Source: Calditrichota bacterium (GTDB lineage Bacteria; Calditrichota; Calditrichia; Calditrichales; J004). Taken from it: a DNA stretch of 64,000 nucleotides. The stretch lies in the NCBI GenBank assembly GCA_013112635.1, contig JABFGF010000014.1:22158-86157 (forward strand). The letters are read 5' to 3'. The translations under genes and the position numbers were made by a program. The notes beneath the pieces are model-generated. The model was not told where the DNA came from. It worked only from the letters and a program-made list of their open reading frames with translations, and did not search any database. Shown here piece after piece: positions 17,454-26,489 of the stretch. Every line of letters begins with the position of its first letter. Position 1 is the first letter of the stretch.

Positions 17454-19511
17454 TTAGCGAATTAATATCATTTTCTTTGATATGGTTTGGCTGTTGGTTT
17501 GTAACCGGTAAAAATATACACCGCTTGCAAAGTTGGACGCATCAAAAGCAATTTTATGAAATCCTGCCTGCTGTAAACTATTAATAACCGTTTTTATTTT
17601 TTTCCCCATCATATCATAGATTGTAAGTTTTACATGATTATTAATTGGCAGATTGTAGCCAATTGTAGTCACCGGGTTAAATGGGTTTGGATAGTTTTGA
17701 TATAGCTGGATTGTAGCAGGTAGAATGTCTTTTTCCTCGTATCTACCAATAGATGTAATTATTGTATCAGGATTCGCGGTGAATAACACGTTTTTGGGGA
17801 TAAGCTCCCAGTTGGTATTTGGGTTGAATGTAGGTGGTTCACCACTGTTAAAATTTTTGCCATACCACGGTATATCGGAAGAATCGATATCACCTGGTTT
17901 GATCCACCAAACCTCAATACCATCCAGCGACCTGTCTTCATAAAATCTTATGGAAATTTTGTGATACCCTTTATCTAAAAAGAAGGGTGGAAACGGCGTA
18001 TTAGATGTATCCCCTTCGCTAATGTTATCTTCCCAGTCATACCACTGTTTTTCCCCATTATCCATTATCAGGCTGTCATTAATAAAAATTTGTGAGCCAT
18101 CATCTGAAATAGTGCCAAACCCATATTGGCCTTCCTCTTTGATTTGAATATAGCCTTTCCATTCGATACTATAATTATTGGCCCACCCAGGGACTGGGTT
18201 GAATTGATAATTTTGACCACCATTCCAAAAATCTATAATTGTATCTAATCTGGTAAATGATTTCGTTAGACCGTTAAAACTGATATGACCCAGTGAATCG
18301 ATTTTGTAACCTTGGTAATAATGTCCAATTAAACCGTTTGCTGTTCCGACTTTTACTCCAACGGTGTAATACTGTCCATGTTTAAAACTGTGGTTTAAAA
18401 CATGCAGTTTTGAAAATCGGTCTAGTTCTGCTGAAACGGTATCGGCATTGGTAAATGTTTCCTGATCACTCACAAGTAAAACGGCTTCGTCATCGGCTGA
18501 TAAAAGGGTTGTCAAATCAATTAAAATTTCCCCTTTAAGCGTGTCATAAACTTCAAAACGCCAAACGCGGTTTAACCGCCTTTCAATAATATTTTTATCA
18601 GGCACTTCTGTCCAGTTCCAGGAAAGGTCTGCGTTATTGTGACCAAATATAATTACTCCATCTCCATTAATAGTATCAACGATAGAAAGGATTGAGGATG
18701 CACTGGAATCTTGTGCGGCCCACACAGCAGAGAGTTCTTCCAACGAATTGGTAAGATTTGTAGCTATTGGAGCATTAGAGTTTTGCCAGGCTGCAATTGT
18801 ATCCATGCTGGTAAGTTTGCCGTGATGGATTTTTGAGCCATCATCTTTCGCTGTAGATCCGCTTCCGTCGTTAAATTTCCAGTAACCTTGTAGCCTGCTA
18901 TAAAACGGGTGTGATGCTTCAACATCTTTATACATCCAGCCGCGAATTTCTTCTGAACCCAAGGCTACATCCCATACCCGGGCTTCTTCAATAAAGCCGT
19001 TGAACGGAAACCATTGGTTACCATCATTATTATTTCCAATTCCTAAAAAGTTAGTTGAAGCCTTAATAGTTTTAGCGCCTACAATATTTTCGCCTTCCAA
19101 TTGACCGTCAATGTAGATTTTCATGGTATTGCCATCATATGTTGCCGTCACGTGATGCCATTTATTATCATTAATTTTAGTCGCACCAACAACCGCATTT
19201 TCACTTCCATCTGTCGCGAAGAAATCAAACATTGCACTTCCACTACTTGAGGGAAATTCCATAACCAGGTTAAAACCTGCTTTATCGTTCCAATTAAATT
19301 TGTCGATTATTCTACCGTAGGACGTTGGCTGAAGATCGTTTCCTTTTACCCAGGTTTCAATTGTGATTGAGCCTGAAATACCAAGGGAATTTGTTCCACA
19401 ATTGAGCCAATCATCGATTCCATCAAAAGCTAGGCTTTTATCACCACCTTGTGCCAGGAGCATGTTTGATTGAGTTATAAGCAAGCTTATAATTATTACA
19501 AAAACTCTCAT
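17454..19511 (-). CDS. Secreted LamG-PA14 protein with T9SS sorting domain
   Basis: The protein has 685 residues from the ATG at 19511 (Shine-Dalgarno ggaggtg in front); an ATG at 19523 lies before that site. A signal peptide (FVIIISLLITQSNMLLAQ) is followed by a LamG/concanavalin-like domain over about 25-215 (SLAFDGIDDWLNCGTNSLG, WHHVTATYDGNTMKIYIDG). A PA14 domain lies near 440-560 (EWKGYIQIKEEGQYGFGTIS, DDGSQIFINDSLI). The T9SS domain is at the end (YQNYPNPFNPVTT, then SGVYFYRLQ). LamG and PA14 are carbohydrate-binding folds, so a surface glycan-binding role is likely. A 16-base palindrome (cattttttaaaaaatg, 19521-19536) lies just upstream. Confidence 0.88.
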   Translation of the reverse strand: MRVFVIIISLLITQSNMLLAQGGDKSLAFDGIDDWLNCGTNSLGISGSITIETWVKGNDLQPTSYGRIIDKFNWNDKAGFNLVMEFPSSSGSAMFDFFATDGSENAVVGATKINDNKWHHVTATYDGNTMKIYIDGQLEGENIVGAKTIKASTNFLGIGNNNDGNQWFPFNGFIEEARVWDVALGSEEIRGWMYKDVEASHPFYSRLQGYWKFNDGSGSTAKDDGSKIHHGKLTSMDTIAAWQNSNAPIATNLTNSLEELSAVWAAQDSSASSILSIVDTINGDGVIIFGHNNADLSWNWTEVPDKNIIERRLNRVWRFEVYDTLKGEILIDLTTLLSADDEAVLLVSDQETFTNADTVSAELDRFSKLHVLNHSFKHGQYYTVGVKVGTANGLIGHYYQGYKIDSLGHISFNGLTKSFTRLDTIIDFWNGGQNYQFNPVPGWANNYSIEWKGYIQIKEEGQYGFGTISDDGSQIFINDSLIMDNGEKQWYDWEDNISEGDTSNTPFPPFFLDKGYHKISIRFYEDRSLDGIEVWWIKPGDIDSSDIPWYGKNFNSGEPPTFNPNTNWELIPKNVLFTANPDTIITSIGRYEEKDILPATIQLYQNYPNPFNPVTTIGYNLPINNHVKLTIYDMMGKKIKTVINSLQQAGFHKIAFDASNFASGVYFYRLQTNSQTISKKMILIR

Positions 19512-19738
19512 ATTCACCTCCATTTTTTAAAAAATGTTCTGCAACTTGGACAATACTAATGCATTCTTTTTGGATTAGAATTGATATTCATCAATTTCAA
19601 AATAAAAGTTTAAGTGTTATTAATTAGGTATAATCATAAGTGTTTATGGAATTTATTAGCAAGGCACTATGTTATATGTGTGGTATTATTCTTTTTTCTA
19701 CCTAACTCAATTCATAAATATAACATAAGGGAGGTCGC

Positions 19739-20299
19739 ATGGTATCAATCATGTCATTATGGTTGCCGATACTTATTTCGGCTGTGTTTGTTTTTGTAGC
19801 TAGCTCAATAATCCATATGGTATTAAAATATCATAACACGGATTATAGCAAATTGCCTGATGAAGACGGAGCAATGGAAGCATTGCGAAAACAGGATATT
19901 AAACCGGGTGTTTATGTTTTACCATATGCAGGCAGTATGGAAGCGATGAAAGATGAAGCATATATTGAAAAAATGAAAAAAGGTCCGGTTGGTTTTCTGG
20001 CTGTTGGCGAAAATGGACCGCCCAACATGGGTAAAAGTTTAACTCTTTGGTTTATATCGACAATTGTTATTGGAATTTTTGCAGCTTATATAAGCGGAAG
20101 GGCACTGGGGCCAGGTGCGGATTATCTTTCAGTTTTCAGATTTGTCGGGACTCTTTCATTTGTTGCGTATGCGCTTGGTAGTTGGCAAAACGCAATCTGG
20201 TATAAACACTCATTTTCAATGGCAGTAAAATCATCACTTGATGCATTGATATATGCTGTGATTACTGCCGGCACATTTGGATGGTTATGGCCTCACTAA
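19739..20299 (+). CDS. Conserved membrane protein of unknown function
   Basis: The protein has 186 residues. An N-terminal helix (LWLPILISAVFVFVASSIIH) is followed by a soluble segment (residues 33-95: YSKLPDEDGAMEALR, then GVYVLPYAGSMEAM) and three further helices (LWFISTIVIGIFAAYISG, VFRFVGTLSFVAYALGS and ALIYAVITAGTFGWLW). I have seen uncharacterised proteins with this layout but cannot name the family. A good Shine-Dalgarno (agggaggt, 19728-19735) supports the ATG at 19739; an in-frame ATG at 19751 is less well spaced. The gene converges with DUF72 with only an 11-base gap. Confidence 0.75.
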   Translation: MVSIMSLWLPILISAVFVFVASSIIHMVLKYHNTDYSKLPDEDGAMEALRKQDIKPGVYVLPYAGSMEAMKDEAYIEKMKKGPVGFLAVGENGPPNMGKSLTLWFISTIVIGIFAAYISGRALGPGADYLSVFRFVGTLSFVAYALGSWQNAIWYKHSFSMAVKSSLDALIYAVITAGTFGWLWPH

Positions 20300-20310
20300 T
20301 CAAGTAGAAA

Positions 20311-21006
20311 TTAGGATAGCTCCATAAACTGTTTTGCAAGACGGGGGCCTGTTCCCTCGTCTTCATGTTTAAAAAAGACCAATACATCTTCCCAATTACT
20401 TTTTTTAATTTTTTCCATTCGTTCAGAAAGCTCTTCTTTAGAATATTGTGTGCGCCTAAGTCGCAGATAGGTCCAATCGGCAGTTTCTGTAAATTTAGCT
20501 TTTGGAGCTTCATCTGTTTCCGTAATTACGAGAGAACAATTTTTACTATTTAACATTTGATAAATATCATCGATTAGCCAGGATGGATGACGAAACTCGA
20601 AAGCTGCTTTTATGTCATCAGGGATTATTTTAAGAAATTTTTCAAGCCGTTCAATGTCTATTTTCAGGTTTGGTGGAAGTTGAAATAATATGCAGCCTAA
20701 TTTTTTTTCTAGGGTGCGTACCATTTTAAAGAGATATCCGCATTCGTCTTCACATTCTTTCAGCCGTTTAAAATGAGTTATTTTTCTGGATGCCTTGATG
20801 GAAAATTTAAACGTGTCCGGAACTTTTTCTGCCCAGGCTTGCAACACATTCTCTTTCGGCATTCTGTAAAAAGTGTTATTAATCTCAACTGCGGTTAACT
20901 GGCTTGCATAATACGAAAGCATTTCCTTATCAGGATGTTTCTGAGGGTAAAAAGAGCCTTTCCATTCCTTATAACTAAATCCGCTTGTTCCACAAAGTAA
21001 ATTCAC
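20311..21006 (-). CDS. DUF72 family protein (YecE-like)
   Basis: The protein has 231 residues from a GTG start with Shine-Dalgarno aagggg. The DUF72 hallmarks are visible: GTSGFSYKEWKGSFYP, YASQLTAVEINNTFYRMP, FKFSIKASRKITHFKRL, ILFQLPPNLK, AFEFRHPSW and WTYLRLRR. The fold is a TIM barrel of unknown activity. DUF72 proteins sometimes sit near Fe-S or nuclease genes, but no such link is seen here. Confidence 0.92.
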   Translation of the reverse strand: MNLLCGTSGFSYKEWKGSFYPQKHPDKEMLSYYASQLTAVEINNTFYRMPKENVLQAWAEKVPDTFKFSIKASRKITHFKRLKECEDECGYLFKMVRTLEKKLGCILFQLPPNLKIDIERLEKFLKIIPDDIKAAFEFRHPSWLIDDIYQMLNSKNCSLVITETDEAPKAKFTETADWTYLRLRRTQYSKEELSERMEKIKKSNWEDVLVFFKHEDEGTGPRLAKQFMELS

Positions 21007-21180
21007 AGTAACCCCTTTTGCGATGTGTTGACTTCAGTAACAAACATAAAAGGTCAAAAAAACATTCCCTTGTTTTAGCTAATAGGAGTTTTTGAAAAAG
21101 GCAGCATTTTTTTATAAAGTCTTTTTTGAAAGGGATAATTCTAAACCACACAATCAGAAAGCGATCCGTTTAATATCTTA

Positions 21181-21750
21181 TCAAAACCATTTATCAATCT
21201 CACCATGCATGTATCTGTTTAGTATCGTCAGCAAATCCTTTGGATTATCGGAAATAGCAATTCTGTCATAATGGCCCTGATGTAAGAATTGATTTTTTAC
21301 CATGTGTTCAAAAAAATCGAATAGTTTTCCAAAGAAATTCTCGATGTTGTAAAATCCAAAAGGTTTAGTATGCAGATTTAATTGAGACCAGGTAAAAATC
21401 TCAACAATTTCATCGAGAGTACCCATGCCGCCGGGCATAGCAATAAATGCATCGGATAACTTTTCCATCAGTGCTTTGCGTTCGTGCATCGTTTGTACAA
21501 TTTGCAATTCGGTCAGTCTCTCATGAGCCACTTCTTTTTGATAAAGGTGATCCGGCATAATACCAGTTACTGAACCATTATTCTCCAGAATGGCATCAGC
21601 AATTATGCCCATTAATCCTACTTTGCCACCGCCATAAACTAAACCAATGTTATTTTGAGCGAGATACAGACCTAATTTTTTAGCCTCTTCTTTATAAATT
21701 ATATCCGCACCACTGTTGGAGCCACAAAAAACAGCAACCTTTTTTATCAT
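21181..21750 (-). CDS. LOG-family nucleotide 5'-monophosphate phosphoribohydrolase (TIGR00730)
   Basis: The protein has 189 residues with a Rossmann-like fold. It shows VFCGSNSG near the start, LVYGGGKVGLMG at 38-48, HERKALM (Arg91, Lys92) and the catalytic PGGMGTLDE at 106-114. Members cleave cytokinin riboside 5'-monophosphates or other nucleotide monophosphates to release the base; the substrate is not predictable. It is on the same strand as the DUF72 gene, 174 bases upstream of it. Confidence 0.93.
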   Translation of the reverse strand: MIKKVAVFCGSNSGADIIYKEEAKKLGLYLAQNNIGLVYGGGKVGLMGIIADAILENNGSVTGIMPDHLYQKEVAHERLTELQIVQTMHERKALMEKLSDAFIAMPGGMGTLDEIVEIFTWSQLNLHTKPFGFYNIENFFGKLFDFFEHMVKNQFLHQGHYDRIAISDNPKDLLTILNRYMHGEIDKWF

Positions 21751-21904
21751 AAATGATCCTTGGTAAATATTAGTGATCCAATGATTTTTTTAAAACTGGA
21801 ATCTTGATAAATTAATTTCTAAAAATAAATAAAATTATAGAAACATATTCATTTTTTCTGCCGTACTCAGTTTTTATTACAACGGCTAAAAAAAAGGAGC
21901 TGAA

Positions 21905-23080
21905 ATGAAAAAAATCTTACTAATATTACTACTGTTATTTTCAGGCGTTTTTTCACAGGATTGGCATGATGATGATGAATATGTAAAAATTCCATTTAAC
22001 CTTTCATTGTGGCCGGGAATTAGCACCGGTGATATGTGGGCCGAAGAAGCCGGATATAAAAAAATCTATAATACAGGATTTGCATTCAGTGTTATTGGTA
22101 TGCGTGCTGCCAGGTTGCGTGGAGCTGATATATCTGGGATTTTTAGCATTTATTCTGAAGGGATTCAAGGCTTTCAGGCAAGCGGGATTTTCACACTTGT
22201 AAATGGTAATATCCGAGGCGCACAAGGAGCAGGTATATTTACGATGATAAATGGTGATGTGAAAGGCGTGCAGGGTAACGGAATTTTTGGAATGCAAAAT
22301 GGTAATTTTAAAGGGGTTCAGGGAAGTGGTATTTTCCAGATCCAAAATGGTGATTTTCTAGGCGTTCAGGCATCCGGTGTTTTCACAATCCAAAATGGTG
22401 ATTTTAAAGGAGTTCAGGTAAGCGAAGTGTTTAATATAACAAATGGGGATTTTCGCGGTGTGCAGGCAGGATCGGCATTAAATATTTTAAGCGGATCTTT
22501 TCGCGGGTTGCAAATTGGTACAGTAAATATTGCCCGCTATTTTGATTCAGGTTTACAAATTGGCATTGTTAACATTGCTCAGGAGCATGATGGAATTCCA
22601 GTTGGTTTATTTACTTATGTGAATGATGTCCCGTTGGGATATCATGTGTGGTATGATGATATGCAATTTGTGAATGCCGGCTTAAGGTCTGGAAATGAAG
22701 ACTGGTACAACCTTATTTCTGTAGGACGCAGGGTTGAAGGCGATGTTCGCTACCACACAGTTGGTGCGGGGTTCGGCCGTAAAATTCACTTGGGTGATAA
22801 TTGGGGGCTGGATGTAGGCATTTCTGCACATAAACTTTTGGATGATAACTTTAAAGATAATGAATGGGATGATGGCGATTTAGGAGCAATGGCAAAGTTC
22901 AATCTTATGTTCCGCTATGGATTGGGTTATGAAGGAAGCCTTTTTGTCGGGCCGACAATAACTGCATGGTATTCAAAAATAGCTGTCGAAGACTTATCGC
23001 AAAACCCATGGGTAGATGAATTTGAAGATGATCACTATCTGCGTGTTTGGCCTGGATTTGTAGTTGGCCTGGAATTGTAA
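21905..23080 (+). CDS. Surface repeat protein, LA_2272-like
   Basis: The protein has 391 residues with a signal peptide (ILLILLLLFSGVFSQ). Residues 74-230 hold about nine copies of a 16-residue repeat of the type SGIFTIQNGDFKGVQ, grading into IGTVNIA and IGIVNIA units at the end. The C-terminal 150 residues look like beta strands of a small barrel (GYHVWYDDMQFVNAGLRSG, GWDDGD-like loops, final FVVGLEL). This arrangement resembles the LA_2272 family of surface repeat proteins first noted in Leptospira. The repeats could form a beta solenoid. Shine-Dalgarno aaaggagc. A strong terminator follows. Confidence 0.8.
   Translation: MKKILLILLLLFSGVFSQDWHDDDEYVKIPFNLSLWPGISTGDMWAEEAGYKKIYNTGFAFSVIGMRAARLRGADISGIFSIYSEGIQGFQASGIFTLVNGNIRGAQGAGIFTMINGDVKGVQGNGIFGMQNGNFKGVQGSGIFQIQNGDFLGVQASGVFTIQNGDFKGVQVSEVFNITNGDFRGVQAGSALNILSGSFRGLQIGTVNIARYFDSGLQIGIVNIAQEHDGIPVGLFTYVNDVPLGYHVWYDDMQFVNAGLRSGNEDWYNLISVGRRVEGDVRYHTVGAGFGRKIHLGDNWGLDVGISAHKLLDDNFKDNEWDDGDLGAMAKFNLMFRYGLGYEGSLFVGPTITAWYSKIAVEDLSQNPWVDEFEDDHYLRVWPGFVVGLEL
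22124..22594 (+). repeat. In-frame 48-base tandem repeats encoding a 16-residue surface repeat
   Basis: About nine diverged units of 48 bases lie inside the surface-protein gene. The most constant part encodes NGDFKGVQ. Units 3 to 7 are most alike; the ends are degenerate. Variation is mostly within the first half of each unit. Confidence 0.85.
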
Positions 23081-23128
23081 AAAGTTAAAGATGAGATTTG
23101 ACTACTGAAATATAAGTACTTCTTTGGT

Positions 23129-23164
23129 TGGGAAATTGAGATAAAACGATATCTTAGTTTCCCA
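23129..23164 (+). terminator. Rho-independent terminator
   Basis: The left arm tgggaaattgagata (23129-23143) and right arm tatcttagtttccca (23150-23164) match at 13 of 15 positions around the loop aaacga. A run of eight T follows. It ends the surface-repeat gene and lies just before the convergent MFS gene end. Confidence 0.88.
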
Positions 23165-23170
23165 TTTTTT

Positions 23171-24388
23171 TTATTTCAACTTATAAAAGGGAAGTGTTAC
23201 CAGCATCATTCCACTAACAATAACAATGCCCGCACCAACACCATAGATATCTGCAAAAAGGCCAATTGCTAAAACAAATAAAGCTGAAAAGCCAGAGCGT
23301 ATTTGCGAAGTAACCGATAAAACACCTGCATGGATTCTTTCATCACTATGATCAGTAATCACAACTATGCCGGCAGGTTTCCGGGCATTTTCTATTAGTA
23401 AAATTATGATAAACAAAAGTATTGCCCATACAGAAATATAAAACTGCATTATCAAACCGCTTATCAAACCTAAAAATATTCCCACAACAAGGGTTTTGTT
23501 TAAATAACTGTGTGCTGATTTAAACTTATCTGCTATGACAGCTGTTTTTCTTGAAGCCACAGAATTACCAATAAAAATTAGAAAATAGATTGCGCCTAGC
23601 AAGATTGCTGTTTTTTCTTCATTGTTTAAAAACAACAGAAAGGGAAGTTGAATAACCAGGGTTTTTAAAAATGGCTGAATAAAATCTTTGATGCTTTTAT
23701 AATATCCGGAATAAATAGAGCTGTTAATCAGGGCTTTTAGCAAACTTGAATTTTTTAGCGATTGCAGGAATGAAGCGCTTATTTCTCTAAAATCCTTCAT
23801 TACAGATCTTGATTCTGATGCGCTTTTATCCAGGTATTTAGGGTACGTCAATACATTTGCAAAATCCAATACGTAGGGGATTATTGAAAATAGAAAAATA
23901 GTATCTAAATTTTGATTGAAAAAATAAAGAATCCCTCCCGCGAGGCTGGAGAGAGCACTGCCAAATTGCGACCATGATCGGGTGTGGCCATAATATTTAA
24001 TTTTATGAGCCTGTTGCCCCGTACGTTTTAAGTAGTCAACAATCATTGCTTTATTTATTCCGGACCGGATTGCATCGCCCAGTGCATAAAAGAGCATTGC
24101 TAAAATAAACAATCCAAAATTGGAACTACCATAAAAAATTATAAAAGCTAAAATATAAACCATAAAAGATGATGCTAAAGTTTTGCGGCGGCCAAGAGTA
24201 TCGGCAATAATCCCTGAAGGTATTTCAAACAGATTAATGGCAATTTCGCGGGTGGCATAAAGCGTTCCGATTTGCAGGAAGGTTAAATCTTTGCTAAGAA
24301 AAAAGAGGATAAAAAAAGGCTCAAAGAAACGGAGGTTTTTAAGAAAACCATAAAGGCAGAACTTGTAATATTGTTTATCTTTGATCAT
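23171..24388 (-). CDS. MFS transporter
   Basis: The protein has 405 residues and about twelve hydrophobic helices. The MFS signature between helices 2 and 3 is visible as IPSGIIADTLGRRKTL. The sequence DAIRSGINKAMIVDYLKRTG and the general order suggest the group of bacterial MFS permeases with no known substrate. The start codon overlaps the stop of the upstream radical SAM gene by four bases (24385-24388), so the pair is translationally coupled. This might indicate export or import of a compound linked to the radical SAM enzyme, but that is inference. Confidence 0.88.
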   Translation of the reverse strand: MIKDKQYYKFCLYGFLKNLRFFEPFFILFFLSKDLTFLQIGTLYATREIAINLFEIPSGIIADTLGRRKTLASSFMVYILAFIIFYGSSNFGLFILAMLFYALGDAIRSGINKAMIVDYLKRTGQQAHKIKYYGHTRSWSQFGSALSSLAGGILYFFNQNLDTIFLFSIIPYVLDFANVLTYPKYLDKSASESRSVMKDFREISASFLQSLKNSSLLKALINSSIYSGYYKSIKDFIQPFLKTLVIQLPFLLFLNNEEKTAILLGAIYFLIFIGNSVASRKTAVIADKFKSAHSYLNKTLVVGIFLGLISGLIMQFYISVWAILLFIIILLIENARKPAGIVVITDHSDERIHAGVLSVTSQIRSGFSALFVLAIGLFADIYGVGAGIVIVSGMMLVTLPFYKLK

Positions 24389-25653
24389 CTGGATTCAAGT
24401 TTTATCTTGTTGAAAACATTGTCAAGCATATCTTTTTCAAACTCTTCATTTGTATTATAAACAAAACCCAAACTCTTTTCCCACAACTCTGCTTTTTCCA
24501 TACAAAGATAAAAGAAAACTTTAGAATGCCATTTTTCAAATGCTTTGTACATGGCAGAAAATTTTTCAATTTTTATGTGATCCGGATACGTCATTTTACC
24601 ATGCGGATCTGTAACCAATTCCATTTGGGTGATTTTGGTTGGGAAACCAAGTTTGCGAATTTTCTTTAAAACAGGTTTGATAAATGTAACCGATCCAAAG
24701 GAGATAAACAGTATTTCTTCATGTTTAAACATACTCATGACTTCTTTAGCAATCTGAGTATATTCTTTTTCCCAATCTTTATAGTAAACAATCGGGTGAA
24801 AATGGAATGAAACTTTTACACCTTTTTCAGCAACTGCTTTTGCTGCTTTTAAGCGGTTTTCCAGGTTGGCTGTAAAATGCTCCTCATTATCAATAATTGT
24901 TTGAGGGTTGAGCGACCAACTGCTAACAATATTTGCCGGAATTTCATTTTCAAGGAAATAAGTGATGTTGTCCGATTTTGTTTTAAACTCTAATAAAATA
25001 TTTGGATTGTCAGAGGCAAACTTACACAAAGCATCCAGGTTGCCATTTTTATTGCCCCAGGCCAGAGAATCGGATGATTGACCTGTTCCGATATGATAGC
25101 GCCTATCTGGCTCAAGATTAATTTGAGATAATTTTTCAGCCAGATTGTTATCAAAAACCGTTTCACTTTTGTAGAATGTCTGGATGGTGCAATAGCTGCA
25201 ACCAAAAATGCAATTCTCAACGGCATCAATAGTTTTAAGATTACAGCAAACTGTTTTTTCTGAAGCTACAGGGCACCAGCCAAATATATTTTTGTCAGAT
25301 TCTTTTAATACAATTTTACCCTTTTCCCGTTTTTTAGGGCGCTCTAATCCTTGTCGCGGATAAATTTTTGCAGAAGCTTTTAATGAATTTGTATAATCAT
25401 GTAAAAGGTTTAAAGCGTTCTTTTTATTTTGCCTATTTGCATCATCCCGAACGTTTTCGGCCCACCATTCTGCGAGTGGTTTTTCACCCCACATGGAAAG
25501 ATCACGAGCGGCCTCAGTTACCTGCCGGAATTCCTGAAAAGTAAGCCGATATCCTGTTGCGATTTTTCTGATAAAATCACGTGAGGGCTCATCCAGGGAA
25601 TTAAACAAGGTTTGTGGAATAAATTTTTCAAGTTTTTTTTGGTAGTGATTCAT
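24385..25653 (-). CDS. Spore-photoproduct-lyase-like radical SAM protein
   Basis: The protein has 422 residues. The Cys motif C-IFG-C-SY-C (Cys148, Cys152, Cys155) is the CxxxCxxC of radical SAM enzymes. It is followed by HIGTGQSSDSLAWG, ILLEFKTKSDNI, SWSLNPQTI and VSFHFHPIVYYKDWE, typical of the SPL family. SPL repairs the spore photoproduct thymine dimer in endospores; the organism here is unlikely to sporulate, so a DNA-repair or other role is open. The N-terminal 120 residues are helical and family-specific. It is first in a pair with an MFS gene, and a VapC toxin gene ends ten bases upstream. Confidence 0.88.
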   Translation of the reverse strand: MNHYQKKLEKFIPQTLFNSLDEPSRDFIRKIATGYRLTFQEFRQVTEAARDLSMWGEKPLAEWWAENVRDDANRQNKKNALNLLHDYTNSLKASAKIYPRQGLERPKKREKGKIVLKESDKNIFGWCPVASEKTVCCNLKTIDAVENCIFGCSYCTIQTFYKSETVFDNNLAEKLSQINLEPDRRYHIGTGQSSDSLAWGNKNGNLDALCKFASDNPNILLEFKTKSDNITYFLENEIPANIVSSWSLNPQTIIDNEEHFTANLENRLKAAKAVAEKGVKVSFHFHPIVYYKDWEKEYTQIAKEVMSMFKHEEILFISFGSVTFIKPVLKKIRKLGFPTKITQMELVTDPHGKMTYPDHIKIEKFSAMYKAFEKWHSKVFFYLCMEKAELWEKSLGFVYNTNEEFEKDMLDNVFNKIKLESR

Positions 25654-25662
25654 TGTTTGTGT

Positions 25663-26064
25663 TTATTCCATCCAAAATGTTTGTACATCATATTTTTGAA
25701 TCTGCTTATCTTTTGTCACCAAAAGGGTTTTGTGGAGTTTTGCCTGGGCAATTAGCAAACGGTCAAAAGGGTCTTTATGAAAATCCGGTAAAGTAGTTGA
25801 AGTAATCATTTCGGAAACATCTATATTAATTAACCGAAGGTTGGTATTGTTAAACAATTCGTTTTTCCAGTTTTGGACATCCCCAATTTTGATCCGCTTT
25901 TTTTTTACAAGTAACGCGATTTCCCAAAATGATATTGCAGAAACTGCAACATTCCCCTTTTGCTGCTGATTGTCAAAGTGTTTAATAAAATTTCCAGATA
26001 CTTCTGATTGATTTACCCAGAATAATAAAGCATGCGTATCGAGTAAGTAGCTATTCTGCTTCAT
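25663..26064 (-). CDS. PIN-domain toxin (VapC-like)
   Basis: The protein has 133 residues from the ATG at 26064, which overlaps the antitoxin stop as ATGA; an ATG at 26079 is in frame but inside the antitoxin gene. The PIN acidic residues are visible: LLDTHALLFW (Asp9), SFWEIALL (Glu), DPFDRLLIAQA (Asp) and VTKDKQIQKYDVQTFW (Asp). It is probably a Mg-dependent ribonuclease neutralised by the Phd-like partner. The Shine-Dalgarno gggaag lies inside the antitoxin gene. Confidence 0.92.
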   Translation of the reverse strand: MKQNSYLLDTHALLFWVNQSEVSGNFIKHFDNQQQKGNVAVSAISFWEIALLVKKKRIKIGDVQNWKNELFNNTNLRLINIDVSEMITSTTLPDFHKDPFDRLLIAQAKLHKTLLVTKDKQIQKYDVQTFWME

Positions 26065-26288
26065 AAATAATCTTCCCAAATATCTTCAATAGGTTCAATT
26101 AGTTTTTCAGCTGAAACAAGTATTTCTGGTTTTGAACTCATTCGCTCACGCCAATTTGTTTGTTTGGAAGGTACCAAACGTGCAACTTCCTTTTTGTTAC
26201 GTTCAAGGATTATGGTTTCTCCTGCTTCAATTTTTTCCAGGTAAGTAAACATATTGTTGCGGAAGTTTGTGACACTAATAGTAATCAT
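26061..26288 (-). CDS. Phd/YefM-like antitoxin of the VapC pair
   Basis: The protein has 75 residues from the ATG at 26288 (Shine-Dalgarno aaggagct). An ATG at 26360 is in frame, but the stretch between them crosses the operator and Shine-Dalgarno. The N-terminus MITISVTNFRNNMFTYLEKI with GETIILERNKKEVARLVP is the Phd fold. The acidic C-terminus (PIEDIWEDYL) probably binds the toxin. The combination of Phd antitoxin with PIN toxin is common in environmental bacteria. Confidence 0.88.
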   Translation of the reverse strand: MITISVTNFRNNMFTYLEKIEAGETIILERNKKEVARLVPSKQTNWRERMSSKPEILVSAEKLIEPIEDIWEDYL

Positions 26289-26298
26289 TTTAGCTCCT

Positions 26299-26330
26299 TG
26301 TACATGTACGTAAAATAAGAAACATGTACA
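26299..26330. promoter_or_regulatory. Operator of the Phd/VapC pair
   Basis: The site tgtacatgt (26299-26307) is inverted as acatgtaca (26322-26330). Seen as direct copies, acatgtac starts at 26302 and again at 26322, a 20-base spacing, about two helical turns. It lies 10 bases in front of the antitoxin start, the expected place for autorepression by antitoxin dimers. Confidence 0.75.
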
Positions 26331-26489
26331 CAAAATACAAAAAAGGGGATAGTTATCCAAGTAATTTTTTAGATAAATACTGCCTGTAAGATTGAATCAT
26401 AATAGTGGAACTTTTATCTTAGGTTTTCTATTTAGGTATCCTCACTCTAAAATTATTAACGAAATCTCTTATTAAATACAGGAAACACT

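Noticed and set aside
22124..22594. A regular 48-base repeat array considered as a CRISPR array
   Set aside because: The units are contiguous, in frame, and encode a 16-residue protein repeat with no spacers.
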